From: Curvibacter delicatus NBRC 14919
GTDB taxonomy: Bacteria; Pseudomonadota; Gammaproteobacteria; Burkholderiales; Burkholderiaceae_C
Direction: 5' to 3'
Assembly (NCBI RefSeq): GCF_001592265.1
Contig: NZ_BCWP01000020.1
Location: 1-64,000, forward strand
Length of the DNA: 64,000 nucleotides
The position numbers were made by a program, and so were the translations under genes. The notes under the pieces are model-generated. The model saw only the letters and a program-made list of their open reading frames with translations. It did no database searches and was not told where the DNA came from. Of the stretch, positions 25,666 through 34,383 are shown in pieces (positions within the stretch are counted from its first letter, which is position 1; each line of letters opens with the position of its first letter).

Positions 25666-26841
25666 TTACAGCACTTCGAACACGCCGGCGGCGCCCATGC
25701 CGCCACCGATGCACATGGTGACCACGACACGCTTGGCGCCGCGGCGCTTGCCTTCGATCAGGGCATGGCCGGTCAGGCGCTGGCCGCTGACGCCATAGGG
25801 GTGGCCCAGGGCAATGGCGCCGCCATTGACATTCAGGCGATCGGCCGGAATGCCCAGCTTGTCGCGGCAGTACAGCACCTGCACGGCAAAGGCCTCATTG
25901 AGTTCCCACAGGTCGATGTCGCCGACCTTCAGGCCCAGCTTGGACAGCACCTTCGGAATGGCGAACACCGGGCCGATGCCCATTTCGTCCGGCTCGCAAC
26001 CCGCCACGGCAAAACCGAGGAAACGGCCCAGCGGCTTCAGGCCGCGCTTGGAAGCCAGTTCTTCGCTCATCACCACGCAGGCGCCGGCGCCGTCGGAGAA
26101 CTGGCTGGCATTGCCGGCCGTGATCAGGCCGCCGGGCAAGGCCGAGCGCAGGCCGCTGATGTTCTCCTTGGTCGTGCCTTCGCGCGTGCCTTCGTCCTTG
26201 GACACCGTCACCTCCTTGGTGATCAGGCCCAGCGTCTTGTCGGCAATGCCGGCGGTGACGGTGATGGGGGCGATTTCGGCATCGAACAGGCCGGCGGCCT
26301 GCGCAGCGCAGGCCTTCTGCTGGCTGGCGGCACCGTATTCGTCCATGGCGTCACGGCCGATGTTGTAGCGCTTGGCCACCATCTCGGCCGTTTCCAGCAT
26401 GGACCAGTAGATCTCGGGTTTGGTCTTGGCCAACGACAGGTCGCGCAGCATGTGCAGGTTCATCTCCTGCTGCACGCAGGAAATGCTCTCCACGCCACCG
26501 GCCACATAGACGTCACCTTCGCCGGCAATGATGCGCTGGGCGGCCAGCGCAATGGTCTGCAGGCCGGAAGAGCAGAAGCGGTTGACCGTCATGCCCGAGA
26601 CGGTGACCGGGCAGCCGGCCTTGAGTGCGATCTGGCGTGCGATGTTGGCGCCAGTCGCGCCCTCGGGGTTGGCGCAGCCCATGATCACATCCTCGACCTC
26701 GGCAGCGTCGATGCCGGCTCTTTGAATCGCGTGCTGCACGGCATGGCCGCCCAGGGTGGCGCCATGGGTCATGTTGAAGGCGCCCTTCCAGCTCTTGGCC
26801 AGGGGGGTGCGTGCGGTGGAAACGATAACGGCGTTCGTCAT
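25666..26841 (-). CDS. Acetyl-CoA acyltransferase (thiolase)
   Basis: A 391-residue thiolase for the last step of beta-oxidation. The active-site Cys is in [12 protein letters not shown] (near residue 90), the His in [15 protein letters not shown] and the second Cys in [12 protein letters not shown], all in the normal places. Length is standard. It lies 23 bp downstream of the bifunctional hydratase/dehydrogenase, the usual fadBA-like pairing. Confidence 0.93.
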   Translation of the reverse strand: MTNAVIVSTARTPLAKSWKGAFNMTHGATLGGHAVQHAIQRAGIDAAEVEDVIMGCANPEGATGANIARQIALKAGCPVTVSGMTVNRFCSSGLQTIALAAQRIIAGEGDVYVAGGVESISCVQQEMNLHMLRDLSLAKTKPEIYWSMLETAEMVAKRYNIGRDAMDEYGAASQQKACAAQAAGLFDAEIAPITVTAGIADKTLGLITKEVTVSKDEGTREGTTKENISGLRSALPGGLITAGNASQFSDGAGACVVMSEELASKRGLKPLGRFLGFAVAGCEPDEMGIGPVFAIPKVLSKLGLKVGDIDLWELNEAFAVQVLYCRDKLGIPADRLNVNGGAIALGHPYGVSGQRLTGHALIEGKRRGAKRVVVTMCIGGGMGAAGVFEVL

Positions 26842-26864
26842 GTCAAATTCTCCAGGTCTGCGGC

Positions 26865-28967
26865 TCAGCCGTTGAATGTCTTGCCTTCGGCCACGAGACG
26901 GGCCAAGAGCGGTGCGGGTTGCCAGAACTGGGCATCGTCCAGCGGGTTCTTCGCAAAACGCTTCATGCTCTGCGCCACGTTGAACAGGCCCACGGTGTCG
27001 GCGTACTGCATCGGGCCGCCGCGGTGGATCGGGAAGCCGTAGCCGGTCAGGTAGACCATGTCGATGTCGCTGGCACGGGAGGCAATGCCTTCTTCCAGGA
27101 TGTGGGCCGCTTCATTGACCAGCGAGTACACCAGGCGCTGCACGATTTCCTCGTCGGAGATCTTGCGCGGCGTGATGCCCATGTCCTTGCGGTGCTTCTC
27201 GACCATGTCCACCACCAGCTGGCTCGGGATGGCGTCGCGCTTGCCCGGCTTGTAGTCGTACCAGCCGGCCCCGGTCTTCTGGCCGAAGCGGCCCAGCTCG
27301 CACAGCAGGTCCGCTGTCTTGCTGTATTTCATGCCCGGCTTTTCCTGGTAGCGGCGCTTGCGGATGGCCCAGCCGATGTCATTGCCGGCCAGGTCGCCCA
27401 TGCGGAACGGGCCCATGGCAAAGCCGAACTTCTCGATCGCCTTGTCCACCTGGGCCGGGGTGCAGCCCTCTTCCAGCAGGAAGCCGGCCTGGCGGCTGTA
27501 CTGCTCGATCATGCGGTTGCCGATGAAGCCGTCGCAGACACCGGAGACGACCGCGGTCTTCTTGATGGTCTTGGCCACCGCCATGACTGTGGCCAGCACA
27601 TCCTTGGCGGTCTTCTCGCCGCGCACCACTTCCAGCAGCTTCATCACGTTGGCCGGGCTGAAGAAATGCAGGCCGACCACGTCCTGCGGACGCTTGGTGA
27701 AGGAAGCGATCTTGTTGACGTCCAGCGTCGAGGTGTTGGAAGCCAGGATGGCCCCCTTCTTCATCACCTCGTCCAGCTTCTTGAAGACGGCTTCCTTGAC
27801 GCCCATTTCTTCGAACACCGCTTCGATCACGAGATCGGCATCCTTCAGGTCCTCATAGTTGAGCGTGGTGCTCAGCAAGGCCATGCGCTGTTCGTACTTG
27901 TCCTGCTTCAGTTTGCCCTTGCCGACCTGGGCTTCGTAGTTCTTGCGGATGGTGGCAATGCCGCGGTCCAGCGCTTCCTGCTTCATCTCCAGCATCTTGA
28001 CGGGGATGCCGGCATTCAGGAAGTTCATGGTGATGCCGCCACCCATGGTGCCGGCGCCGATCACGGCCACTGACTTGATCTCGCGCTTCGGGGTGTCATC
28101 CGGCACATCCGGAATCTTGGAGGCCGCACGCTCGGCCGCGAAGAGGTGGCGCAGTGCCCGGCACTCGGGCGTCCACATCAGGTTGATGAAGATCTCGCGC
28201 TCGAACACCATGCCGTCGTCGAACTTCTTCTTGGTGGCCGCTTCCACCGCATCGACGCACTTGGCCGGAGCCGGAAAGTTCTTGGCCATGCCCTTGACCA
28301 TATTGCGCGCGAACTGGAAGTAGGCATCACCCTGCGGGTGCTTGGCTGGCAGGTTGCGCACCAGCGGCAGCGGACGCACATCGGCCTTCTCGCGCGCCAA
28401 GGCAATCGCCTCGTCCAACAGGGTTTCGGCGGACTTGGCCATCTTGTCAAACAGTTTCTGGCCCGGCACCATGGCCAGCATTTCGCTGGGCACGGGCTCG
28501 CCGCTGACGATCATGTTGAGCGCCGGCTCCACCCCCAACGCACGCGGCAGGCGTTGCGTACCGCCGGCGCCCGGGATCAGGCCCAGCTTGACCTCCGGCA
28601 GTGCGATCTTGCAGCCCGGGGCAGCAATGCGGTAGTGGCAGCCCAGCGGCAATTCCAGACCGCCGCCCATGGCGATGGTGTGCATGGCCGCCACCACCGG
28701 CTTGTCGGAGTTCTCCACCGCCAGGATGACGCTCAGCAGATTCGGTTCCTGCAAGGCCTTGGGGGTACCGAACTCCTTGATGTCGGCACCACCGGAGAAA
28801 GCCTTGCCGGCACCGGTGATGACGATGGCTTTGACGGCCGCGTCGGCGTTGGCTCGCTCCAGGGCGTCGGTAATGCCTTGCCGGGTGGCAAGACCCAGGC
28901 CGTTGACGGGGGGATTGTTCAGCGTGATCACGGCCACATCGCCGTGTACTTGGTATTCAGCGCTCAT
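26865..28967 (-). CDS. Bifunctional enoyl-CoA hydratase/3-hydroxyacyl-CoA dehydrogenase (FadJ/FadB-like)
   Basis: A 700-residue fusion carrying two beta-oxidation steps. The N-terminal crotonase domain (about 1-180) has [10 protein letters not shown] and [14 protein letters not shown], and a Glu in [13 protein letters not shown]. The central NAD-binding domain begins [21 protein letters not shown] near 300. The C-terminal dehydrogenase domain contains [18 protein letters not shown] and [18 protein letters not shown]. It is transcribed first in the lower half of the catabolic operon. A palindrome lies 29 bp upstream of its start and may be its operator. Confidence 0.93.
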   Translation of the reverse strand: MSAEYQVHGDVAVITLNNPPVNGLGLATRQGITDALERANADAAVKAIVITGAGKAFSGGADIKEFGTPKALQEPNLLSVILAVENSDKPVVAAMHTIAMGGGLELPLGCHYRIAAPGCKIALPEVKLGLIPGAGGTQRLPRALGVEPALNMIVSGEPVPSEMLAMVPGQKLFDKMAKSAETLLDEAIALAREKADVRPLPLVRNLPAKHPQGDAYFQFARNMVKGMAKNFPAPAKCVDAVEAATKKKFDDGMVFEREIFINLMWTPECRALRHLFAAERAASKIPDVPDDTPKREIKSVAVIGAGTMGGGITMNFLNAGIPVKMLEMKQEALDRGIATIRKNYEAQVGKGKLKQDKYEQRMALLSTTLNYEDLKDADLVIEAVFEEMGVKEAVFKKLDEVMKKGAILASNTSTLDVNKIASFTKRPQDVVGLHFFSPANVMKLLEVVRGEKTAKDVLATVMAVAKTIKKTAVVSGVCDGFIGNRMIEQYSRQAGFLLEEGCTPAQVDKAIEKFGFAMGPFRMGDLAGNDIGWAIRKRRYQEKPGMKYSKTADLLCELGRFGQKTGAGWYDYKPGKRDAIPSQLVVDMVEKHRKDMGITPRKISDEEIVQRLVYSLVNEAAHILEEGIASRASDIDMVYLTGYGFPIHRGGPMQYADTVGLFNVAQSMKRFAKNPLDDAQFWQPAPLLARLVAEGKTFNG

Positions 28968-28995
28968 GCTTGCGTTCCTCGGGTTTCTAAAAATA

Positions 28996-29007
28996 GAACG
29001 GTCGTTC
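28996..29007. promoter_or_regulatory. Candidate repressor palindrome upstream of the beta-oxidation genes
   Basis: GAACG-GT-CGTTC, a perfect 5+5 dyad, 29-40 bp upstream of the bifunctional fad gene. TetR-family regulators of fatty-acid or leucine catabolism bind sites of this kind; none is encoded in the window. Confidence 0.45.
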
Positions 29008-29083
29008 GATTTTGGATTCTAAGAGCTTTGTGCTGCAGCGCAATGCACACTTGTCGCAGGAGGGACAAACCTGTCGGAACAGG

Positions 29084-29785
29084 TCAGACTTCCAGCCACT
29101 CCTTGCGGGTGTAGGCATCGTTGCGCAGGCTTTCGGGTGTGCCCTCGAACACGATGCAACCATGCCCCATCACCAGCGCGCGGTCGGAAATCGCCATTGC
29201 GATGGTGAGTTTCTGCTCGATCAGCAGCACCGAAATGCCGCGCTCCTTGAGCTTCTTCAGATACTCGCCGACCAGTTCCACGATCTTGGGCGCCAGGCCT
29301 TCGGTCGGCTCGTCGATGATGATCAGGTCCGGGTCGCCCATCAGCGTGCGGCACAGGGTCAGCATCTGCTGCTCACCGCCCGACAGGACGCCCGCCTCAG
29401 TGTGCTGGCGCTCCTTCAGGCGCGGGAACATGGCGTACATGTCGTCCATGCTCCAACGGCCGTTCTTGCCTGCCCGCTTCTGCCCGAGCTGCAGGTTCTG
29501 CTGCACGGTCAGCTTCGGGAAGATGTCGCGGTTCTCGGGCACGTAGCCCAGCCCAAGGTGCGCAATCTCGAAGGTCTTGCGGCCCTGAATGTCCTGTCCC
29601 TGCCACTGGATGCCGCCTTCGCAGTCCACCAGGCCCATGATGGCCTTGGCCGTGGTGGAGCGCCCCGAACCGTTGCGCCCCAACAAGGCCACGATCTCGC
29701 CAGCCTCGACCTCGAAACTCACACCATGCAGCACATGGCTCTTGCCATAGAAGGCGTGCAGATTGTCAACTTTCAGGATGCTCAT
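29084..29785 (-). CDS. livF: Branched-chain amino acid-type ABC transporter, ATPase LivF
   Basis: A 233-residue ABC ATPase of the LivF group. The signature is LSGGEQQMLTLCRTLM, Walker B LIIIDEPTEGLAP. The Walker A reads GRNGSGRSTT, with Arg in place of the usual Lys, a feature I recall from some beta-proteobacterial LivF proteins. The ATG at 29785 shares one base with the livG stop (TGATG). It completes the liv set and is followed 116 bp later by the fad genes. Confidence 0.9.
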   Translation of the reverse strand: MSILKVDNLHAFYGKSHVLHGVSFEVEAGEIVALLGRNGSGRSTTAKAIMGLVDCEGGIQWQGQDIQGRKTFEIAHLGLGYVPENRDIFPKLTVQQNLQLGQKRAGKNGRWSMDDMYAMFPRLKERQHTEAGVLSGGEQQMLTLCRTLMGDPDLIIIDEPTEGLAPKIVELVGEYLKKLKERGISVLLIEQKLTIAMAISDRALVMGHGCIVFEGTPESLRNDAYTRKEWLEV

Positions 29786-30567
29786 CAATGTCCTCCGGCC
29801 TGGGCATCGGCCACGGCCGAGCCGAGATAGGCCTCTTGCACCTTGGCATTGGCGCGCACGGCCTCGGGCGTGTCGAAGGCGATCACCTCGCCATAGACCA
29901 CCACCGCGATCTTGTCGGCCAGGCCGAACACCACCCCCATGTCATGCTCCACCGTCAGCAGGGTCTTGCCTTCGGTGACTTCGCGGATCAGGTGGATGAA
30001 ACGCGCCGTCTCGCTCTTGCTCATGCCGGCGGTCGGCTCGTCGAGCAGGATCACACTGGCGCCACCGGCGATGGTGACGCCGATCTCCAGTGCCCGCTGC
30101 TCGGCGTAGGTCAGGTTCACCGCCAGCACATCCCGCTTCTTGTCGAGCCGGATCATCTCCAGCAGCTGCTCGGTGCGTTCGTTGGCATCTTCCAGGTCGG
30201 CCAGGAACTTGAAGAAGGTGTAGCGGTAGCCCAGGCTCCACAACACCGCGCAGCGCAGGTTCTCGAACACGCTGAGCTTGGGAAAGATGTTGGTGATCTG
30301 GAAGCTGCGAGACAGCCCCATGCGGTTGATCTCGTAGGGCTTCTTGCCATCGATGCGCTGGCCATGCAGCAGCACTTCGCCGCTGCTCGGCCCGAAGCGA
30401 CCGCTGATGAGGTTGAACAGCGTGGACTTGCCGGCCCCGTTCGGGCCGATCACGGCCACCCGCTCGCCGGCCTGGACAGCCAGATTGACGCCGCGGATGA
30501 TTTCGGTCTTGCCGAAACTCTTGCGGACGTCTTTCAACTCCAATGCGCAGGTTTGTGCTTGGCTCAC
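29785..30567 (-). CDS. livG: Branched-chain amino acid-type ABC transporter, ATPase LivG
   Basis: A 260-residue ABC ATPase: Walker A GPNGAGKSTLFN, the LivG-specific RSFQITNIFPKLSVFENLRCA, signature LTYAEQRALEIG and Walker B VILLDEPTAGMSKSE. It starts with GTG overlapping the livM stop by 4 bp (GTGA). The substrate of this transporter is probably an organic acid or aromatic compound rather than an amino acid, given the catabolic neighbours; this is inference. Confidence 0.92.
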   Translation of the reverse strand: MSQAQTCALELKDVRKSFGKTEIIRGVNLAVQAGERVAVIGPNGAGKSTLFNLISGRFGPSSGEVLLHGQRIDGKKPYEINRMGLSRSFQITNIFPKLSVFENLRCAVLWSLGYRYTFFKFLADLEDANERTEQLLEMIRLDKKRDVLAVNLTYAEQRALEIGVTIAGGASVILLDEPTAGMSKSETARFIHLIREVTEGKTLLTVEHDMGVVFGLADKIAVVVYGEVIAFDTPEAVRANAKVQEAYLGSAVADAQAGGH

Positions 30568-31856
30568 AGCGTCTCCCTCCGCTTGATTTCCTTTTCAATC
30601 TCTTCCTGAACTTCACCCCATTCCAGAATGAACTGGCGGCGGCACAGCTCGAACAGGCCCAGGCCGGTCAGCAGCACGAACACCGCACCAAACCAGTGGT
30701 CCAGGCTGCTGGTGTTGAACTCGATGCCGACAAAATTGAGCATCGGCCCCATGGCGGCATTGAGCGGCAGGTGATAGATCATCTCGATCATCACGGCAGC
30801 CCCCAGCAGCACCACCAGGGCGGACACGCCCAGCGCCAGGTAGCTGACCCACAGGCGTCGCAACAGTCCGAAGGACGCTACGCGCAGATTCATCATGATC
30901 AGGCTGGCAATGCCGCCCGGCGCGTACATCACCATGAAGAGGAAGATCAGGCCCAGATAGAGCAGCCAGGCCTTGGTGAACTCCGACAACAGCACAAAGG
31001 CAATCACCATCAGGATGCCGCCCAGGATGGGGCCGAAGAAGAAGGTGGCCCCGCCGAGGAAGGTGAAAAGCAGGTAGGCGCCCGAGCGTCCCGTGCCGAC
31101 CACCTCGGCCGTGACGATCTCGAACAGCAAACTGCCCAGGCCGCCGGCCACACCGGCAAAGAAGCCGGAGATGATGAAGGCCAGGTAGCGCACACGCTGC
31201 GTGCTGTAGCCGATGAACTCCACGCGCTCCGGGTTGTCGCGCACAGCATTCAGGATGCGCCCCAGCGGCGTGCGCGTGAAGGCGAACATCAGTGCCACAC
31301 AGACAAAGGTGTAGACCGCGATCAGGTAATAGATCTGGGTCGCCGGGCCGAAGGTGATGCCAAAGAAGGACTGGCCGGCCACCCGGTTGCCCGATACCCC
31401 GGCTTCGCCCCCGAAGAACTCGGAGAACATCAGCGACATGGCAAACACCAGCTCGGCCATGCCCAGGGTGATCATGGCAAACGGCGTGCCGGACTTGCGC
31501 GTGGTGACATAACCGAACAGCACCGCAAAGGCCAGGCCGGCCAAACCGCCGACAATGGGCAACAGGCTGACCGGGATCGGCAACGCCCCCTGGCTGACCA
31601 TGTTCAGCGCATGGATGGCCATGTAGGAGCCCAGGCCGGAGTACACCGCATGGCCGAAACTCAGCATGCCGCCCTGCCCCAGCAGCATGTTGTAGGACAG
31701 GCAGGCAATGATGGCAATGCCCATCTGCGACAGCATGGTGACGGACAGGCTGCTGGTGAAGACCTTGGGCGCCAGCAGCAGGATCAGGGCGAACAGGCCC
31801 CAGACGATCCAGCGTCCGACGTTGTAGGGTTTGAATTCGTAGTAGTTCTTGGCCAT
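30564..31856 (-). CDS. livM: Branched-chain amino acid-type ABC transporter, permease LivM, extended
   Basis: A 430-residue inner-membrane permease. The family core spans about residues 10-330, with YNMLLGQGGMLSFGHAVYSGLG, TLGMAELVFAMSLMF and TPLGRILNAVRDNPERVEFIG. Beyond the usual end at MYAPGGIASLIMMNLR come about 100 extra residues with two more hydrophobic segments and a charged tail EEIEKEIKRRETL. It starts 4 bp after livH ends and overlaps livG by 4 bp. Confidence 0.92.
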   Translation of the reverse strand: MAKNYYEFKPYNVGRWIVWGLFALILLLAPKVFTSSLSVTMLSQMGIAIIACLSYNMLLGQGGMLSFGHAVYSGLGSYMAIHALNMVSQGALPIPVSLLPIVGGLAGLAFAVLFGYVTTRKSGTPFAMITLGMAELVFAMSLMFSEFFGGEAGVSGNRVAGQSFFGITFGPATQIYYLIAVYTFVCVALMFAFTRTPLGRILNAVRDNPERVEFIGYSTQRVRYLAFIISGFFAGVAGGLGSLLFEIVTAEVVGTGRSGAYLLFTFLGGATFFFGPILGGILMVIAFVLLSEFTKAWLLYLGLIFLFMVMYAPGGIASLIMMNLRVASFGLLRRLWVSYLALGVSALVVLLGAAVMIEMIYHLPLNAAMGPMLNFVGIEFNTSSLDHWFGAVFVLLTGLGLFELCRRQFILEWGEVQEEIEKEIKRRETL

Positions 31857-31860
31857 GGTC

Positions 31861-32895
31861 TTATTCTTCGCGCGTCCCCAGCAATCCCTTGGGCCGGAAG
31901 ATCAGAATCAGGACCAGGAACAGATAAGGCAGGATGGGGGCCACCTGTGACAAGGTGAGCTTGATGACCGAGTTGGCTTTCAGTGTTTCGCTGAGTTCGA
32001 TGTTCAGCTGCTGCGCCAGGGTGATGAAGGAGTAGTCGAAAGCGACGGCAAAGGTCTGGATCACCCCGATCAACACCGATGCCAAAAAGGCGCCCGACAA
32101 GGACCCCAGACCGCCGACCACCACCACCACGAAGATGACGGAGCCGACCGTGGCCGCCATATTGGGTTCGGTCACGAAGGTACTGCCGCCGATCACCCCG
32201 CCCAGCCCGGCCAGGGCGGCACCGGCGCCGAACACCAGCATGAAGACACGCGGCACGTTGTGGCCCAGCGCTTCGGCCATCTCCGGGTGCGTCAGCGCGG
32301 CCTGGATCACCAGGCCAATGCGGCTGCGCGTCAGCAGCAGCCACAAGGCCACCAGCATGCACAGCGCCACCAGCATCATGAAACCGCGCGTGGCCGGGAA
32401 CGGTGAACACACCACCCGGACTGCGGCATCGGCGGCCTGGCACATCTCGGCCGGCACCGTCCCCCAGACCAGGCTCAGGCCTTGCAGGGAGTGATGGATG
32501 AGCGTGAACATCGGCCCCTGCAGCAGCTCGGGCGGCCGAAATTCCAGCGAGGTCCGTCCCCAGATCAGCTGCACCAGCTCCAGGATGATGTAGGACAGGC
32601 CGAAGGTGATCAGCAGTTCAGGCACGTGGCCAAACTTGTGCACCTTGCGCAGGGCCAACCGCTCGAACACGGCTCCCAGCACGCCGACCACCAGCGGTGC
32701 GAGCACCAGGCCGGGCCAGAAGCCGGCCAGGTTGGCCACGGTGTAGCCGATGTAGGCCCCCAGCATGTAGAAGCTGGCATGGGCGAAATTGAGCACACCC
32801 ATCATGCTGAAAATCAGCGTGAGCCCGGAGCTGAGCATGAACAGCAGCAGCCCGTAGCTCAAGCCATTGAGCATGGAGATGATGAAGAACTCCAT
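31861..32895 (-). CDS. livH: Branched-chain amino acid-type ABC transporter, permease LivH
   Basis: A 344-residue permease with about eight membrane helices. Family landmarks are LSSGLTLIFSMMGVLNFAHASFYMLGAY near the N-terminus and VVVVGGLGSLSGAFLASVLIGV later. A loop of about 40 residues (near 130-165, containing VPAEMCQAADAAVRVVCSPF) is longer than in E. coli LivH. It follows livJ after 140 bp that hold a terminator, so livHMGF may be read at a lower level than livJ. Confidence 0.92.
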   Translation of the reverse strand: MEFFIISMLNGLSYGLLLFMLSSGLTLIFSMMGVLNFAHASFYMLGAYIGYTVANLAGFWPGLVLAPLVVGVLGAVFERLALRKVHKFGHVPELLITFGLSYIILELVQLIWGRTSLEFRPPELLQGPMFTLIHHSLQGLSLVWGTVPAEMCQAADAAVRVVCSPFPATRGFMMLVALCMLVALWLLLTRSRIGLVIQAALTHPEMAEALGHNVPRVFMLVFGAGAALAGLGGVIGGSTFVTEPNMAATVGSVIFVVVVVGGLGSLSGAFLASVLIGVIQTFAVAFDYSFITLAQQLNIELSETLKANSVIKLTLSQVAPILPYLFLVLILIFRPKGLLGTREE

Positions 32896-32971
32896 TTGGA
32901 AAAACTTTCTGTGTCTGCAAGGCAGACGTCAATACATGTCCACCGGGAGGGTCAGCGCTTTCCCAGGCAGG

Positions 32972-33012
32972 CAAAAACAAGGGCCCGACCGCCTTGCACC
33001 AATCGGGCCCTT
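32972..33012 (-). terminator. Rho-independent terminator/attenuator between livJ and livH
   Basis: A perfect 10-bp stem AAGGGCCCGA/TCGGGCCCTT (32979-32988 with 33003-33012, 14-nt loop) is followed on the minus strand by TTGTTTTTGC. Its place after the abundant binding-protein gene and before the permeases is a common way to give high livJ and lower livHMGF expression. Confidence 0.75.
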
Positions 33013-33035
33013 CCACTCATCCCGTCAGATCTCTC

Positions 33036-34265
33036 TCAGGGGCGCTTCATCTGGCAGCTGGTCGGCGTGCTGGCGATGTAGGCCGGGTACTCCTTCACAG
33101 GCGCCAGTGTCATGCCGGTGTTCTCCGGGCTGTAGGGGTACTTCTTGTCCGCCTTCTGCCAGACCGTGATGAACAGCGGCTGCTACAACTGGTGGTCGGT
33201 CTTGCGCATTTCGACCTCGCCGTTGTAGTTCATGTACTTGATACCTTCCATGGCCGCTGCCACCTTGACCGGGTCGGTGGACTTGGCCTTGGCCATGGCT
33301 TCCGTCAGTGCCGTGAAGGCCGAGGGAATGGCACCGGTGAACATGTCGTCCTTGTACTTGGCCTTGAAGTCGGCCATCCAGTTGCCCATCTGGCCACCCA
33401 TGTTGTAGTGGCTGTAGGCCGCCTGGAACACGCGGCCGGCGCCACCGGTACCCAATGCGGTCGGGGTGCCCGTCACGCCGGTGTAGTAGGTGAAGAACTT
33501 GCCGGTATAACCGCCTTCGTTGGCCGCCTTGATCAGCAAAGCCAGGTCGGAGCCCCAGTTGCCGGTGATCACGGTGTCAGCGCCGGACGCCTTGATCTTG
33601 GCGATGTAGGGGGCGAAATCACGCACCTGGGCCAGCGGGTGCAGGTCTTCGCCGACGATCTGCACGTCAGGGCGCTTGCTGGCCAGGTTTTCTTTCGCGA
33701 ACTTGGCCACCTGGTGCCCGTGCGAATAGTTCTGGTTGAGCAGATAGACCTTCTTGACGCTCTTGTCATCCTTCATGAAGGTGGTCAAGGCTTCCATTTT
33801 CATGGAGGTGTCGGCATCGAAGCGGAAGTGCCAGTAGCTGCATTTGCTGTTGGTGAAATCCGGGTCCACGGCGGCGTAGTTCAGGAACACAACTTCTTTG
33901 CCGGGGTTGCGCTCGTTGTGCTTGTTGATGGCGTCGATCAATGCCCCCGCCACCGACGAGCCATTGCCCTGGGCGAAATAGCGTATCCCCTGGTCCAGGC
34001 CGGCCTTCAGGGCGTTCAGGCTTTCCGCCGGGCTGAGCTTGTTGTCAAAGGAAATGAACTGGAACTTCACACCAGCAGGATTCTTCTTGCTGAACTCGTC
34101 GGCAAAAAACTGCCAGCTGTTCTTCTGGTTCATCCCCAGTGGCCCCATGAGGCCGCTTTGCGGATCAATCAGTCCGATCTTGACGGTCTCGCCCTTCTGA
34201 GCAAAAGCTGCGCCAGCCAAGGCCAATGCAGCCGAGGCTGCGACGATTTTCATGGTGAACTTCAT
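33036..34265 (-). pseudogene. livJ: LivJ-type substrate-binding protein gene with in-frame amber codon
   Basis: A periplasmic binding protein (Peripla_BP_6 type) for the liv transporter. The signal peptide is MKFTMKIVAASAALALAGAAFA; the mature part has IGLIDPQSGLMGPLG and DADTSMKMEALTTFMK. Codon 361 is TAG (33183-33185). The same frame continues for 48 codons (QPLFITVWQKADKKYPYSPE...) to a TGA at 33036-33038, exactly the C-terminus expected of the family, ending TSCQMKRP. The context HQL-TAG-QP suggests CAG changed to TAG. Either the protein ends at 360 residues and has probably lost function, or the base is a sequencing error, or a suppressor tRNA reads through. A strong GAGGAGA site precedes the start. 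Confidence 0.85.
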
Positions 34266-34323
34266 CTAATGTCTCCTCGTTGTCAAAACAGCTTCAGCGT
34301 ACAGGGATTCGCGCCGCAAGTTG

Positions 34324-34339
34324 CTAGGGATTGCCCTAG
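34324..34339. promoter_or_regulatory. Dyad upstream of livJ
   Basis: CTAGGG-ATTG-CCCTAG, a perfect 6+6 dyad, 59-74 bp upstream of the livJ start and 45 bp beyond the end of the acyl-CoA ligase gene. It could be a regulator site for livJ; there is no T-run after it, so it is less likely to be a terminator. Confidence 0.4.
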
Positions 34340-34383
34340 AACTATCGCGTTTGCGACTCGCGGCCCGAGCCCCGGTACGCTCC

